A DNA stretch of 58,006 bases, from assembly GCA_021775935.1 (NCBI GenBank), contig JAJFGY010000065.1, positions 1 through 58,006 on the forward strand, in the 5' to 3' direction. The DNA comes from Alphaproteobacteria bacterium (GTDB taxonomy: Bacteria > Pseudomonadota > Alphaproteobacteria > Parvibaculales > Parvibaculaceae). The notes under the pieces are model-generated. The model worked only from the letters and a program-made list of their open reading frames with translations. It was not told the DNA's origin and did no database searches. A program made the position numbers and the translations under genes. Below are positions 24,437 to 34,850 of this stretch, piece after piece (position 1 is the first letter of the stretch; each line of letters starts with the position of its first letter).

Positions 24437-25297
24437 ATGAACATGACAAAAACCGCGATCCTGCTCGCTGCCATGACAGCACTTTTTATGGGGATCGGTT
24501 TCATGATTGGCGGAGAAGCAGGCGCCCTTATTGCCCTGCTGGTGGCGGGCGGCATGAACCTGTTCGCCTACTGGAATTCTGACAAAATGGTTCTGCGCAT
24601 GCATGGCGCCCGCGAGGTAAGCGAGACAAATGCCCCCAACTATGTGCGCCTTGTAAAGCAGCTGGCGGCAAATGCAGGCCTTCCCATGCCGCGCACCTAC
24701 ATTATGGAAACAGAACAACCAAACGCCTTTGCCACGGGGCGAAATCCAGAAAACGCGGCTGTCGCCGCAACAACCGGCCTGCTCAATATGCTCACCCCCG
24801 AAGAATTGGCGGGCGTCATGGCCCACGAACTTGCCCACATCAAAAACCGCGACACGCTTACGATGACGGTGACAGCAACACTTGCCGGGGCCATTTCCAT
24901 GCTGGCCAATTTCGCCTTCTTCTTTGGCGGCAACCGCAACAATGCCGGAGGACTGATCGGCTCGCTCGCCTTGATGCTTCTGGCACCCATGGCGGCAGGT
25001 CTGGTCCAAATGGCAATCAGCCGCACCCGCGAATATAGCGCAGACCAGTTGGGCGCTGAAATTTGCGGACGGCCGCTCTGGCTCGCCTCTGCTCTGCAGA
25101 GGATTGAAGGAGGAGCGCTCCGCATTGACAATGACGCGGCTGAGAGAAACCCCGCGACTGCCCACATGTTCATCATCAATCCACTCCACGCCCACAAGCG
25201 AGACAGTCTCTTCTCGACCCATCCTGCAACAGCGAACCGCGTCGCAAAACTAAAAGCGATGACAGGCATGGCCCCAAAAGAAGGGCCGTGGGGCTAA
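24437..25297 (+). CDS. htpX: Protease HtpX (M48 zinc metalloprotease)
   Basis: The 286-residue membrane protease has two N-terminal transmembrane helices (residues 5-45), the zinc motif HELAH (130-134) followed by IKNRDTL, two further hydrophobic segments, and a [10 protein letters not shown] third-ligand Glu region. HtpX degrades misfolded inner-membrane proteins on the cytoplasmic side. The start is ATG at 24437 (MNMTKTAI). It heads a run with rsmB and rpe on the same strand. Confidence 0.96.
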   Translation: MNMTKTAILLAAMTALFMGIGFMIGGEAGALIALLVAGGMNLFAYWNSDKMVLRMHGAREVSETNAPNYVRLVKQLAANAGLPMPRTYIMETEQPNAFATGRNPENAAVAATTGLLNMLTPEELAGVMAHELAHIKNRDTLTMTVTATLAGAISMLANFAFFFGGNRNNAGGLIGSLALMLLAPMAAGLVQMAISRTREYSADQLGAEICGRPLWLASALQRIEGGALRIDNDAAERNPATAHMFIINPLHAHKRDSLFSTHPATANRVAKLKAMTGMAPKEGPWG

Positions 25298-25387
25298 GTC
25301 CACAGGAGCCCGCTGGAGCCTACAACTCGGGTCTGGCATCCGCTTTGGCTCTATGCTCTAAGCAAGCCGAGCAAAACAGGACCCAGA

Positions 25388-26731
25388 ATGACAGCCCGAA
25401 AAGAGCGACCCAAACAGGACGGCCCATCAAAACAGGATGGAACGGGCGCCAGGCGCGTGGCCGCCAATATTCTGCAGGCTGTCTTGAACAAGGGCGAAAC
25501 CCTGGAAACCGCGCTCAACCGGGAGCTGGGGGCCAGGGATCTGGCCAACCATCCAAGCGATCGCGCATTCGCCCGTGCCATCTCCACAACCGTCTTGCGC
25601 CGTCTGGGACAGATCGACGCCGTGTTAGATGCCATGCTCGATAAGACCCTGCCCGAGAGCGCGGCATTTGCCCAAGCGCTGTTGCGTGTTGGGACCGCCG
25701 AGCTTCTGTTTCTGGGCTCAGCCCCCCATGCCGCCGTCAATTGCGCGGTGGAGCTCACCAACAGCAATCGACACACAAGGCCTTTTCGAGGCCTGATGAA
25801 TGCCATTCTTCGCCGCGTAACCCGGGAAGGGGCCGATATTGTCAAAGCCCAGGAGGCTGGCATGACCAACACGCCGTATTGGGCATGGCGCAGCTGGGAG
25901 CTCGCCTATGGCGCGGACACAGCAGCAGCCATTGCAGATGCACATTTGGGCGAGCCACCGCTGGACCTTTCCGTAAAGTCCGCCCCACAGAATTGGGCGA
26001 AGACGCTGGGCGGGGAGTGCCTGCCCACGGGGAGCGTGCGTCTGTCTCACCCAGGCCGCATTGAAGAGCTTGAAGGCTATGGGGCAGGTGATTGGTGGGT
26101 GCAAGATGCCGCCGCTGCCCTGCCCCACAAATTGCTGGGCGATGTGTCCGGCAAGGCAGTGCTTGATCTCTGTGCTGCACCGGGCGGCAAAACCCTCGCT
26201 CTTGCCGCTGCCGGGGCCAACGTCACAGCCGTTGATCGCGCTGGGGGACGGCTGGAAAGACTGCGGGAAAACCTGACCCGCACAAAGCTAAATGCGGACA
26301 TCGTGAAAGCCGATCTCACCGATTGGGTGCCTGGCCGCAAATGGAAAAAAATCCTGCTCGACGCGCCCTGCTCTGCGACCGGCACCGCGCGACGCCATCC
26401 AGATGTGCTCCACTCCAAAACAGCGGGCGATATTGCAAGCCTTGCCCCTGTCCAGGCAAAACTCCTGAGCAAAGCAGCGGAGTGGCTAGAACCCGGCGGC
26501 ACGCTCATCTATTGCACCTGCTCACTGGAGCCACTGGAAGGCCCGGCTCAGGTTGGCCTCTTCCTGAAAAACAATCCTGCATTTTCCAGACATCCAATTG
26601 ATGCTCAGGAAATCGGCGGGCTTGCAGAATGCCTCACCCCAGAGGGTGACCTGCGCACCCTGCCAAGCCATCTGGGCGACAAGGGCGGTATGGACGGTTT
26701 CTATGCAGCCAGACTTGTTCTGCCAGAATAA
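25388..26731 (+). CDS. rsmB: 16S rRNA m5C methyltransferase RsmB
   Basis: The 447-residue protein has an N-terminal NusB-like RNA-binding domain (about 20-160) and a SAM-dependent m5C methyltransferase domain: motif I LDLCAAPGGKTLALAAAGA (259-277), motif IV LDAPCSATGTARRHPDV (324-340) and motif VI CTCS (376-379) with the two active cysteines. This order defines RsmB (Sun/Fmu), which modifies C967 of 16S rRNA. It is followed by rpe after 56 bp; rsmB-rpe-heparinase-purH is a recurrent order in alphaproteobacteria. Confidence 0.93.
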   Translation: MTARKERPKQDGPSKQDGTGARRVAANILQAVLNKGETLETALNRELGARDLANHPSDRAFARAISTTVLRRLGQIDAVLDAMLDKTLPESAAFAQALLRVGTAELLFLGSAPHAAVNCAVELTNSNRHTRPFRGLMNAILRRVTREGADIVKAQEAGMTNTPYWAWRSWELAYGADTAAAIADAHLGEPPLDLSVKSAPQNWAKTLGGECLPTGSVRLSHPGRIEELEGYGAGDWWVQDAAAALPHKLLGDVSGKAVLDLCAAPGGKTLALAAAGANVTAVDRAGGRLERLRENLTRTKLNADIVKADLTDWVPGRKWKKILLDAPCSATGTARRHPDVLHSKTAGDIASLAPVQAKLLSKAAEWLEPGGTLIYCTCSLEPLEGPAQVGLFLKNNPAFSRHPIDAQEIGGLAECLTPEGDLRTLPSHLGDKGGMDGFYAARLVLPE

Positions 26732-26787
26732 GACCACCACCCCCCAATCCATTGCACCACCCAAACTGACCTGATAAGCATCTTCAC

Positions 26788-27453
26788 ATGGCACATCCTG
26801 TAAAAATTTCCCCGTCAATCCTGTCTGCTGATTTCGCGCGTTTAGGTGAAGAAGTCAGCGCAATCACGAAAGCGGGTGCTGACTATATTCATGTGGACGT
26901 CATGGACGGTCATTTTGTGCCCAACATCACCATCGGTCCCGATGTCGTGAAGGCGCTGAAGCCTCATTCAGACAAACCGTTTGATGTGCATCTGATGATT
27001 TCACCGGTCGACCCCTACGTGGATGCCTTCGTTGACGCCGGCGCCGACATCATCACCTTCCATCCTGAGGCTGGCGCCCATGTCCATCGCACTGTGCAGA
27101 TGATCAAGGCACATGGCGTCAAAGCAGGCATTTCGCTGAACCCGGCAACCCCGGTCAGCGTGCTGGACGATATTCTCGAAGACATTGATCTGGTCCTCGT
27201 CATGAGTGTCAATCCGGGTTTTGGCGGACAATCCTTTATCGAAAGCCAGCTGCGGAAAATCGAGCTCATTCGTAAACGGATCGAAGAAACAGGCAAACAG
27301 ATCGAACTAGAAGTCGATGGCGGTGTGAACTTCGAAACCGCGCCGCGCGTCATTTCCGCAGGCGCCGACGTTCTGGTCGCTGGAACCGCAACCTTTAAGG
27401 GTGGCCCTACTGCTTATGCAGAAAACATTGCGACACTTCGCAAGCGGTCGTAA
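26788..27453 (+). CDS. rpe: Ribulose-phosphate 3-epimerase
   Basis: The 221-residue TIM-barrel enzyme interconverts ribulose-5-phosphate and xylulose-5-phosphate. It shows [33 protein letters not shown] with metal ligands, [20 protein letters not shown] and EVDGGVN. Length is standard. It lies between rsmB and the heparinase-like gene, all on the same strand. Confidence 0.97.
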   Translation: MAHPVKISPSILSADFARLGEEVSAITKAGADYIHVDVMDGHFVPNITIGPDVVKALKPHSDKPFDVHLMISPVDPYVDAFVDAGADIITFHPEAGAHVHRTVQMIKAHGVKAGISLNPATPVSVLDDILEDIDLVLVMSVNPGFGGQSFIESQLRKIELIRKRIEETGKQIELEVDGGVNFETAPRVISAGADVLVAGTATFKGGPTAYAENIATLRKRS

Positions 27454-27519
27454 ACGGCACGCCACCTCAATCAAACGGGACATCGTCCCGACAAGAGGCG
27501 CGCGCCAAGGACAAAGACG

Positions 27520-29469
27520 GTGAGCAAATCAGATCACAAATCTGGATCACCAGCCCGTCTTCAGGAGCGCCATGTCCTTCATCCGGGAAACCGCCTGAGC
27601 GATCTTTCGCTCGCAGCACTCCGCCGCACCGCTGATTTAAGTCTTGCGGCTCTCTACGCCACCTGGCCCTATCGCCAGACGTTGCGTGGGCCCATGCCCG
27701 ATACGATTACCTATTACCCAAAAGATTTGCGCCCCGGACGGGTCGACAAGGCAGACGCGCTTTTTCAAGGCCGGTATGACTTGCCCGGCGGACAAGTTCG
27801 CACAAACGGCCTCTCCCCTTTTGAGATGGAAGCGCCCAGCGAAACCTGGACAGAGGAGCTCCATGGCTTCTCCTGGGTGCGTCATTTCTCAGCTGCTGGG
27901 GGCAATGCAGCCCGCGCACACGCAAGAGGCCTCGTCCAAAGCTGGATCCAGACATCAGGGCAATGGCACGACATTGGCTGGCGCCCCCATGTGATCGGCA
28001 GGCGGTTGACCTCATGGGCAGCAAACGGTGCGCTCTTGATGGAAGAGTCCGATCTCATCTACCGCTCCACCCTCTTGCGCAACATGGCGCAGCAAGCCCG
28101 CCATCTGGCACGTACTGTTATGTGGGCCCCGGCGGGGGAGCAAAGATTGACGGCGGCCATCGGCCTTGCCTTCTCTGGCCTTTGTCTGTCGGAGGGAAGC
28201 CGGCGTCTGCGCAAGGGCCTGGACCTCGTCGGGCAGGAACTCACACAACAAATTCTGCCCGATGGCGGCCACATCAGCCGCAACCCCGTCGCGCAATTGT
28301 CGATCCTTCTGGATCTCATCTCTCTGCGCGATGCACTGGTGGCCCAGGGCCATGGGGTGCCCCAGCCTATTCGGAACGCGGTTGATCGCATGATGCCGAT
28401 GCTGCGCTTCTTCAAACATGGCGATGGCAAACTGGCCCTCTTCAACGGTGCCGACGAAGGCCCCGATGGCGCTGTTGATGCCGCCCTTGCCGAAGATGAT
28501 GCCAAAGGAAAGCCCTTCGGCTTTGCGCCACACTCCGGCTACCAGCGCATGGCAGCTGGTCCGACTTATGTGGCAGTAGATACGGGTCCTCCGCCTCCTG
28601 GGGCCTATTCCCATTCTGCCCATGCAGGCTGCTTGTCTTTCGAGATGAGTGTCGGACGGTGTCGACTGGTCACCAATTGCGGTGCGACCCGCATTCTGGG
28701 CGCAGACTGGCATGCCGCCAGCCGCGCAACTGCCGCCCATTCCACTCTGGTCTTAAACGACACATCCTCTGCCCGCTTCACCCAAGGCGCCCTCTCCCGC
28801 ATCTTGCTGGGCTCACGGCTAATGGAGGGTCCCGCCCGGGTTGAAAGCAGGCGCAATGAAAGCGAAGACGGGATCTGGCTTGATGCCGCCCATGACGGAT
28901 ACCGCAAACTTTTTGGTTTCGTTCACCGACGTCGGTTGTTCTTAAGCGCCACCGGTGAAGACCTTCGCGGTGAAGACAATCTGACGCGCGTGCCAGAAGA
29001 ACCTTCCAAACTGCTGGTACCGTTCACGCAAAAGAAAACAGACGACGAACCGGCGGCGTTCACCATCCGCTTTCATCTGCATCCCGAAGCCCGCGCGTCA
29101 CTGGCACACGACAAGTCCAATGTCCTGGTTCTTCTGCCAAACGGAGATGGCTGGCAGTTCCGTGCGCGCATTGAAAACGGCAACAGCGAAATCACCCTTG
29201 AGGAGGGCGTCTATCTGGGCTCCGCAGACAGAACGAGACGCAGTGAGCAGATCGTTGTGACGGCAGACGTTTTCAGGGAAGAGGCTACAGTCCACTGGGC
29301 CTGGCGGCGGCTCTCGACCCGAAATGCAGGCAAAACCGAAGCGGAGGAACCAGAACTTCCTGACCTGCCCACTCCCTTGCCGGAAATCCCTGAACTGAGC
29401 GACGATGTGAAGACCGAGACGGGGGAGACGGAACCGTCTGAGCAATCTGGGCAACAGGACCCGGAATAA
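27520..29469 (+). CDS. Heparinase II/III family protein
   Basis: The 649-residue product has an N-terminal alpha/alpha-toroid (about 60-330, with [14 protein letters not shown] and [13 protein letters not shown]) and a C-terminal beta-sheet domain of the heparinase II/III fold ([32 protein letters not shown]). The last 45 residues are Pro/Glu-rich and probably disordered. No signal peptide is visible. In alphaproteobacteria this homologue is conserved between rpe and purH, and its substrate is unknown; a polysaccharide-lyase role is inferred only from the fold. GTG start at 27520. Confidence 0.92.
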   Translation: MSKSDHKSGSPARLQERHVLHPGNRLSDLSLAALRRTADLSLAALYATWPYRQTLRGPMPDTITYYPKDLRPGRVDKADALFQGRYDLPGGQVRTNGLSPFEMEAPSETWTEELHGFSWVRHFSAAGGNAARAHARGLVQSWIQTSGQWHDIGWRPHVIGRRLTSWAANGALLMEESDLIYRSTLLRNMAQQARHLARTVMWAPAGEQRLTAAIGLAFSGLCLSEGSRRLRKGLDLVGQELTQQILPDGGHISRNPVAQLSILLDLISLRDALVAQGHGVPQPIRNAVDRMMPMLRFFKHGDGKLALFNGADEGPDGAVDAALAEDDAKGKPFGFAPHSGYQRMAAGPTYVAVDTGPPPPGAYSHSAHAGCLSFEMSVGRCRLVTNCGATRILGADWHAASRATAAHSTLVLNDTSSARFTQGALSRILLGSRLMEGPARVESRRNESEDGIWLDAAHDGYRKLFGFVHRRRLFLSATGEDLRGEDNLTRVPEEPSKLLVPFTQKKTDDEPAAFTIRFHLHPEARASLAHDKSNVLVLLPNGDGWQFRARIENGNSEITLEEGVYLGSADRTRRSEQIVVTADVFREEATVHWAWRRLSTRNAGKTEAEEPELPDLPTPLPEIPELSDDVKTETGETEPSEQSGQQDPE

Positions 29470-29581
29470 ACCGGATAATCCGCCATATTCTTTTCCAAAG
29501 ACTTGGCCCTTCCAGAGGCTTGGGTTTCGTGCTATCCGGCCCGGACAGACATACGCCCCGTTCTCATCTCAGGATCATCCG

Positions 29582-31171
29582 ATGCCCGCCGACATTCAGC
29601 CCGTACGCCGCGCCCTTCTTTCTGTCTCAGACAAAACGGGGCTCATCGAGTTTGCGCGTGCCCTGCACGAGGCAGGCGTTGACCTGGTCTCCACTGGCGG
29701 CACTTCAAAGGCCATTGCCGATTCAGGGCTCCCGGTCAAAGACGTCGCAGACATTACAGGCTTCCCGGAGATGATGGATGGCCGGGTGAAAACCCTCCAC
29801 CCCATGGTGCATGGCGGCCTGCTGGCGGTGCGCGATGACAAGGGTCATACCGCCTCAATGGAAGAGCATGGCATCGGCCCCATCGACCTGTTGGCGGTCA
29901 ACCTCTACCCGTTTGAGGAAACCGTCGCCAAAGGGGCCGACTACGATACTTGCGTCGAAAACATCGATATTGGTGGCCCCGCAATGATCCGCGCCGCCTC
30001 CAAGAACCATGCGTATGTGAACGTCATTGTCGATGTTGCGGACTATGATCAGGTGATTGCCGAAATTCAGGAGAAGAAAGGCACGAGCCTTACGACCCGC
30101 AAAGCACTGGCGCAAAAAGCCTATGCCCGCACAGCGGCTTACGATGCGGCCATCTCCAACTGGTTTGCAAACGAGATCGAAGAAGGTGCACCAGAGTACC
30201 GCGCACTCGGCGGAACTCTGAAGCAGACACTGCGCTACGGCGAAAACCCGCATCAGGGTGCAAGCTTCTATGTCACTGGAGAAAACCGCCCCGGCGTTTC
30301 AACCGCCACCCAGCTGCAGGGCAAAGAATTGTCCTACAACAATATCAATGACACAGACGCAGCCTTTGAACTGGTCGGCGAGTTTGATCCAAAACTTGCG
30401 CCTGCCGTTGCCATCATCAAGCATGCTAATCCGTGCGGTGTTGCCACATCAGGCAGCCTCGCCGACGCCTACCGCAAGGCGCTTGCCTGCGATCCCGTCT
30501 CTGCCTTTGGGGGCATCATCGCGCTGAACCAGACGCTGGACGGGGAAACGGCCGAAGAGATCGCCAAGATCTTCACAGAGGTCATCATTGCCCCTGACGC
30601 AGACGAAAACGCCCGCAAGATCATTGGCGGTAAGAAGAACCTCCGCCTTCTCACCACAGGCGGACTTCCAGATGCCCGTACACCGGGCCTTTTTGTAAAA
30701 ACCGTTGCTGGTGGTTTTCTTGCCCAGACCCGGGACAATGGCGTCATCGACGATCTGGAACTGAGGGTTGTCACCAAACGCGCGCCAACGACCCAAGAAC
30801 TCGCCGATCTCAAATTCGCCTTCCGAGTTTGCAAACATGTGAAATCAAACGCCATCATCTATGTGAAAGACGGCGCCACTGTAGGCATTGGCGCAGGTCA
30901 GATGAGCCGGGTAGACTCAGCCCGCATCGCAGCGCGTAAAGCAGAAGACGCCGCTGAGGCAGCAGGCCTAGCCGAGCCGCTCACCAAAGGCTCAGCAGTA
31001 GCGTCAGACGCTTTCTTCCCCTTCGCAGACGGGCTTCTGTCAGCTGCAGAAGCAGGCGCCACCTGTGTCATTCAGCCCGGCGGCTCCATGCGCGATGATG
31101 AAGTGATTGCAGCGGCAGACGAAAAAGGTCTCGCTATGGTCATGACCGGCATGCGTCACTTCCGCCACTAA
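29582..31171 (+). CDS. purH: Bifunctional AICAR transformylase / IMP cyclohydrolase
   Basis: The 529-residue enzyme catalyses the last two steps to IMP. The N-terminal cyclohydrolase domain has [22 protein letters not shown] and [15 protein letters not shown]. The C-terminal transformylase domain has [31 protein letters not shown], and ends [11 protein letters not shown] and [12 protein letters not shown]. Length is normal. The ATG lies 112 bp after the heparinase gene, and a NUDIX gene follows closely. Confidence 0.98.
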   Translation: MPADIQPVRRALLSVSDKTGLIEFARALHEAGVDLVSTGGTSKAIADSGLPVKDVADITGFPEMMDGRVKTLHPMVHGGLLAVRDDKGHTASMEEHGIGPIDLLAVNLYPFEETVAKGADYDTCVENIDIGGPAMIRAASKNHAYVNVIVDVADYDQVIAEIQEKKGTSLTTRKALAQKAYARTAAYDAAISNWFANEIEEGAPEYRALGGTLKQTLRYGENPHQGASFYVTGENRPGVSTATQLQGKELSYNNINDTDAAFELVGEFDPKLAPAVAIIKHANPCGVATSGSLADAYRKALACDPVSAFGGIIALNQTLDGETAEEIAKIFTEVIIAPDADENARKIIGGKKNLRLLTTGGLPDARTPGLFVKTVAGGFLAQTRDNGVIDDLELRVVTKRAPTTQELADLKFAFRVCKHVKSNAIIYVKDGATVGIGAGQMSRVDSARIAARKAEDAAEAAGLAEPLTKGSAVASDAFFPFADGLLSAAEAGATCVIQPGGSMRDDEVIAAADEKGLAMVMTGMRHFRH

Positions 31172-31194
31172 CCAACAAGCATGAGGTGAGAGCG

Positions 31195-31617
31195 ATGGAA
31201 ACAATCAGGCTCACCCATGCAATCGCTGTGAAAGTGCAAATCTGGCGCGAGGGGAAACTCCTCATCATCAAACGCGCACCAGATGATGATTACTATCCTG
31301 GCTTCTGGGACGTGCCCGGCGGCAGCCTGCATGCGGGCGAAACGGTTGATCAGGGCTTGAGGCGGGAAACAGAGGAAGAGGCCGGCCTCTCCCTTTCTCG
31401 CATTCGTCCCCTCACCACCTGGTCGCACGGCGAAGGCGAAATGTTCGAGATCGGCCTGTCTTTCCTCGCCACATCTGAGACCGATATTGTCACTCTATCA
31501 GAAGAGCATACAGAAGCTGTCTGGATGGCCCCCGAGCAAATCAGTGACTATGAGTTTCCACCCAATCTCGCCAAAGAGATCAACTGGGTAATCTCCAAAG
31601 ACTGGCATCACAAATAG
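31195..31617 (+). CDS. NUDIX hydrolase
   Basis: The 140-residue protein carries the NUDIX box GGSLHAGETVDQGLRRETEEEAGL (around residues 39-62; G-x5-E-x7-RE-x2-EE pattern), which binds Mg2+ for cleavage of a nucleoside diphosphate linked to another group. The substrate is open; MutT-like cleaning of damaged nucleotides is one option. The ATG at 31195 follows GAGGTGAGAG. It lies 23 bp after purH. Confidence 0.92.
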   Translation: METIRLTHAIAVKVQIWREGKLLIIKRAPDDDYYPGFWDVPGGSLHAGETVDQGLRRETEEEAGLSLSRIRPLTTWSHGEGEMFEIGLSFLATSETDIVTLSEEHTEAVWMAPEQISDYEFPPNLAKEINWVISKDWHHK

Positions 31618-31678
31618 AGCGCCACTGCTGGACGCAGCACCCCTCTCGTGTAGACTTTTGTGTAACCGGAGGAATGCC

Positions 31679-33019
31679 ATGTCAGATCAAACAGAAGCGA
31701 AAGACCGCAAGCCGTCTGAAGGGCTCAGAACACTTTATAAGCGCGATCCAATTGCTGCGGACCAACAGATATTTGGACGCAGAGCGCACGAAGATCGACG
31801 GGGATTTCTGAAGGGCGCGGGCCTTGCGACCATGACGGCGGTTCTGGGAATGGCGGTTCCGTTTCATCGCAACTTCCCGGCAGGGCTCATTCCGGCGGCA
31901 CTCGCAGAGGAGACCGAAGCTTTTTTCCTCGCGACAAAAGACGGCCTCACAATTCTAAACGACCGGCCGGTCAATGCCGAAACACCGGCACACTTGCTTG
32001 ATGATGATGTGACCCCAACGGCCAGACACTTTGTGCGCAACAATGGATTGCTGCCCGATGAAGCCCTTCGCATGTCCGCCCCCAATTGGACATTGACCAT
32101 TGATGGGGAGGTCGACACGCCGCTAACCCTCACCATTGCCGAGCTGAAAGAACGGTTTGAGGTCGTAACGCTTAATCTCTGCATTGAATGCGGCGGCAAT
32201 GGGCGGGCGGCCTTCAACCCCGGTGCCAGCGGCAATCAATGGACCTTGGGCGCTGTCGCCAATTCTGCATGGACGGGTGTGCGGCTGGCAGATGTACTCA
32301 AGGCCGCAGGCGTGAAAGATACAGCCGTCTACACGGCTCACTACTCTGCCGACCATCACCTCTCCCGCAATCCAGAAAAGCAGGCCATCTCCCGCGGTGT
32401 CCCCATTGCCAAGGCGATGGACCCCGGCATCCTCATTGCATTTGAAATGAACGGCGAACCCATACCGGCGCTGCACGGTTTCCCACTGCGTCTGGTTACG
32501 CCTGGATGGCCTGGCTCCACATCACAAAAATGGCTGGAGCGCATCGAGATCCGCGACCAGGTTCACGATGGCGCAAAAATGACCGGAAAGTCCTACCGTG
32601 TCCCCGCCTACCCGGTTGCCCCCGGTACCGATGTGCCCAAAGAAGATTTTGTCATCATAGAAGCCATGCCGGTGAAGTCGCTCATCACCCATCCAGCAAC
32701 AGGAACCACAGCGGGCGCGACAAACCAGGACGTGGAAATCCGGGGCCACGCCTGGGCGGGGGATCGAACCATAAGCACAGTTCATGTCTCCATCGATTTT
32801 GGCGCGACCTGGATCGAAACAACCCTCAGCGACGCCCCTAATCCCGGGTCATGGCAGCGGTGGCAGACGAGGGTGAAGTTTCCTCAAGAGGGCTATTACG
32901 AAGTCTGGGCGCGCGCGACAGACAGTAAAGGCGTAGCGCAACCCTTTGCGATTGATTGGAACCCGAAGGGTTATCTCAACAACTCTCTTCACCGCATCGC
33001 ACTCACGGTCAGCGCATGA
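31679..33019 (+). CDS. Tat-exported sulfite dehydrogenase, molybdopterin subunit (SorA/SoxC-like)
   Basis: The 446-residue protein starts with a twin-arginine signal (HEDRRGFLKG, RR at 40-41, then a hydrophobic LATMTAVLGMAVP), so it is exported folded to the periplasm. The oxidoreductase molybdopterin domain has the cofactor cysteine in LCIECGGNGRAAF and the dimerisation domain follows (VEIRGHAWAGDRTISTVHVSIDFGATW). It oxidises sulfite to sulfate. The downstream 99-codon c-type cytochrome overlaps it by 4 bp, as in SorAB. I did not assign soxC because no other sox genes are near. Confidence 0.9.
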   Translation: MSDQTEAKDRKPSEGLRTLYKRDPIAADQQIFGRRAHEDRRGFLKGAGLATMTAVLGMAVPFHRNFPAGLIPAALAEETEAFFLATKDGLTILNDRPVNAETPAHLLDDDVTPTARHFVRNNGLLPDEALRMSAPNWTLTIDGEVDTPLTLTIAELKERFEVVTLNLCIECGGNGRAAFNPGASGNQWTLGAVANSAWTGVRLADVLKAAGVKDTAVYTAHYSADHHLSRNPEKQAISRGVPIAKAMDPGILIAFEMNGEPIPALHGFPLRLVTPGWPGSTSQKWLERIEIRDQVHDGAKMTGKSYRVPAYPVAPGTDVPKEDFVIIEAMPVKSLITHPATGTTAGATNQDVEIRGHAWAGDRTISTVHVSIDFGATWIETTLSDAPNPGSWQRWQTRVKFPQEGYYEVWARATDSKGVAQPFAIDWNPKGYLNNSLHRIALTVSA

Positions 33020-33315
33020 GGCCGTTTCTCATCGCAGGGATAGCGTCGATAGTTCTGAGCACAGGCGTACTGGCCGAGGACGATCCTGACTTCGCACTTT
33101 TGCCCGACGGGACGGCGCAAGAGGATGTTTTCTATATGTGCAGCGCCTGCCATTCCGTCAAACTCGTGGCGCAGCAAAGACTCAGCCGCAAAAGGTGGGA
33201 CGAAACCCTCGACTGGATGGTGGAGGAAGGCGGCATGGCCGAGCTGGATGCTGAAGAACGCGAGCCCATCCTCGATTATCTCGAAACCCACTTCGGGGAA
33301 GAGACGCCGCGCTAG
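33016..33315 (+). CDS. Small c-type cytochrome, SorB-like electron acceptor
   Basis: The 99-residue product has a signal peptide (RPFLIAGIASIVLSTGVLAE) and one heme-binding CSACH (CxxCH) motif after an acidic segment. Start ATGA overlaps the stop of the molybdenum subunit, so translation is coupled. It would accept electrons from sulfite oxidation and pass them to a terminal oxidase. The methionine axial ligand is probably in GGMAELDAEE. It ends 2 bp from the convergent MFS gene. Confidence 0.88.
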   Translation: MRPFLIAGIASIVLSTGVLAEDDPDFALLPDGTAQEDVFYMCSACHSVKLVAQQRLSRKRWDETLDWMVEEGGMAELDAEEREPILDYLETHFGEETPR

Positions 33316-33317
33316 TC

Positions 33318-34787
33318 TTAGCGATCTGCCTCGGCAAGCTCAGCCCGCTCTTCTTTCACAAAGAGCATCAGGAGCATCCCGCCGACGAGCAACAAAAGCA
33401 CGGATCCAAAACCAACGCGCTGGCTTTCTGAAAGCGCTGTTGCGACACCAACAAGCAACGGTCCAAGAAACGCTGTTGCAGTGCCGGACAAAGCATAGAG
33501 GCCAAAGAATTCAGACATCTTTTCAGGAGGCGCAATGCGCGCCAACATGGTGCGGCTGTTTGCATAGGCCGCGGTAATGAAGATCGCAATCAAGATCACG
33601 ACTGTGACATACGCAACTTCGGGAACCGTGCGGAAGAAGGGCAGAGACCAGAGGGGTTCTGCCGCCGCAGCGTCATAGGAAAAAAAGAAAATTTCATTGG
33701 GCGTCATAGAAACCGCGAGCAACAATCCAAGCGACGTACCGCCAATGGAAATCAGGATTGCGTTGCGCGAGCCAAAGGTATTGTCGAGCCAGCCTCCAAA
33801 GAAGCCGCCGGCCACCGCAAAGACGGATAGGATGACACCATAAATGGTGAGCGTGAGCGGTCCCCATCCAAAAACACCCGCGGCATAAACACCGCCGAAA
33901 ATGAGCACGGCAGTTTTCCCATCATTGTAGAACATGCGGGCAAAGAGATAGAGCGCGACATTGCGATAGTGCTTGAGGCCCTTGACCGTTCGCACAACAG
34001 AGTGCAACCCGTTTTGGATCGCATCTTTGGCGTTGGCGCCCCGCGCTGCTACGTCAGGTGTGAAGAAAATGAGCGGCAGGGAAAAAATCGCCATCCAAAT
34101 GGCGGCAATCGGCCCCGCGATGCGACTATTCTCATGAGCCGACACATCAAGCCCAAAGAGCGCCACAGAAGGCACAAAACTCCAATCCACAACACCGGGC
34201 AACGTGAAGGCGATCAACATAAAGATCAGGATCAGGAGCGAACTCAAATTTCCAAGCGCCAGCCCAAGCCCGGAGAGACCCGCAACCTTTTTGTGAGGGG
34301 CCACATAAGGCAGCATCGAATTGTGGAAGACAGCAGAGAACTCAAACGCCACATTTGCGATGATAACAAGCGCAGCCGCTCCCAGTATGCCAATGCCTGC
34401 ATCCATCGGAAGCGCGAACCACATGGAGAAGGTTGCCATTGCCATAATGGCGACAAAGGAAACGATCCAGGGTTTGCGCCGCCCGCCGCTGTCGGCAATC
34501 GCCCCTAGTAACGGCCCCAAGAGAGCGATGACAAATCCGCCAATCGCATTGATGTTCCCCCAGATCGCTTGACCGCGCACCGGGTCACCCACCACATGGG
34601 TCGAAAAGTAGGGCGCAAAAATGTAGATCGTAATGAGGATCACGTATGGATTGCGCGCCCATTCAAAGGTTGCCCAGGAGATCTGGCCCTTTGTGTCGGC
34701 AGGTTCCCCGCCCACAGCGGAGAGAAGCTGCGCACTTGCCTCGCCCGGCACTTGCACACGCACCGGTTCATCATCCTGGATACTCAA
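33318..34787 (-). CDS. MFS transporter, UMF1 (Atg22-like) type, copy B
   Basis: The protein of about 489 residues has roughly twelve membrane spans and the UMF1 pattern: WATFEWARNPYVILITIYIFAPYF, GFVIALLGPLLGAIADSGGRRKPW and FHNSMLPYVAP. It is about 64 bp downstream of a clear paralogue (34851-36251). I favour the TTG at 34787 because GGGGAG stands 7 bp before it; in-frame ATGs at 34817 and 34841 lack one. Substrate unknown; fungal Atg22 exports amino acids. The pair may form a heteromer or serve two substrates. Confidence 0.9.
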   Translation of the reverse strand: MSIQDDEPVRVQVPGEASAQLLSAVGGEPADTKGQISWATFEWARNPYVILITIYIFAPYFSTHVVGDPVRGQAIWGNINAIGGFVIALLGPLLGAIADSGGRRKPWIVSFVAIMAMATFSMWFALPMDAGIGILGAAALVIIANVAFEFSAVFHNSMLPYVAPHKKVAGLSGLGLALGNLSSLLILIFMLIAFTLPGVVDWSFVPSVALFGLDVSAHENSRIAGPIAAIWMAIFSLPLIFFTPDVAARGANAKDAIQNGLHSVVRTVKGLKHYRNVALYLFARMFYNDGKTAVLIFGGVYAAGVFGWGPLTLTIYGVILSVFAVAGGFFGGWLDNTFGSRNAILISIGGTSLGLLLAVSMTPNEIFFFSYDAAAAEPLWSLPFFRTVPEVAYVTVVILIAIFITAAYANSRTMLARIAPPEKMSEFFGLYALSGTATAFLGPLLVGVATALSESQRVGFGSVLLLLVGGMLLMLFVKEERAELAEADR

Positions 34788-34850
34788 TGGTCGCTCCCCT
34801 GGTTTGGGAGAGAGCATGGGCGAGGAAGGCCCGGGATGCAAACCCGGCCT

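Noticed and set aside
24308-25222. Long minus-strand open frame across htpX
   Set aside because: It is the antisense shadow of htpX. Only its last 59 codons (24128-24307) have recognisable homology (DUF1674).
31679-33019. MsrP partner for the MsrQ-like protein at 3718-4320
   Set aside because: The molybdoprotein has a dimerisation domain and its own c-type cytochrome, as in sulfite dehydrogenases, and lies 27 kb away.
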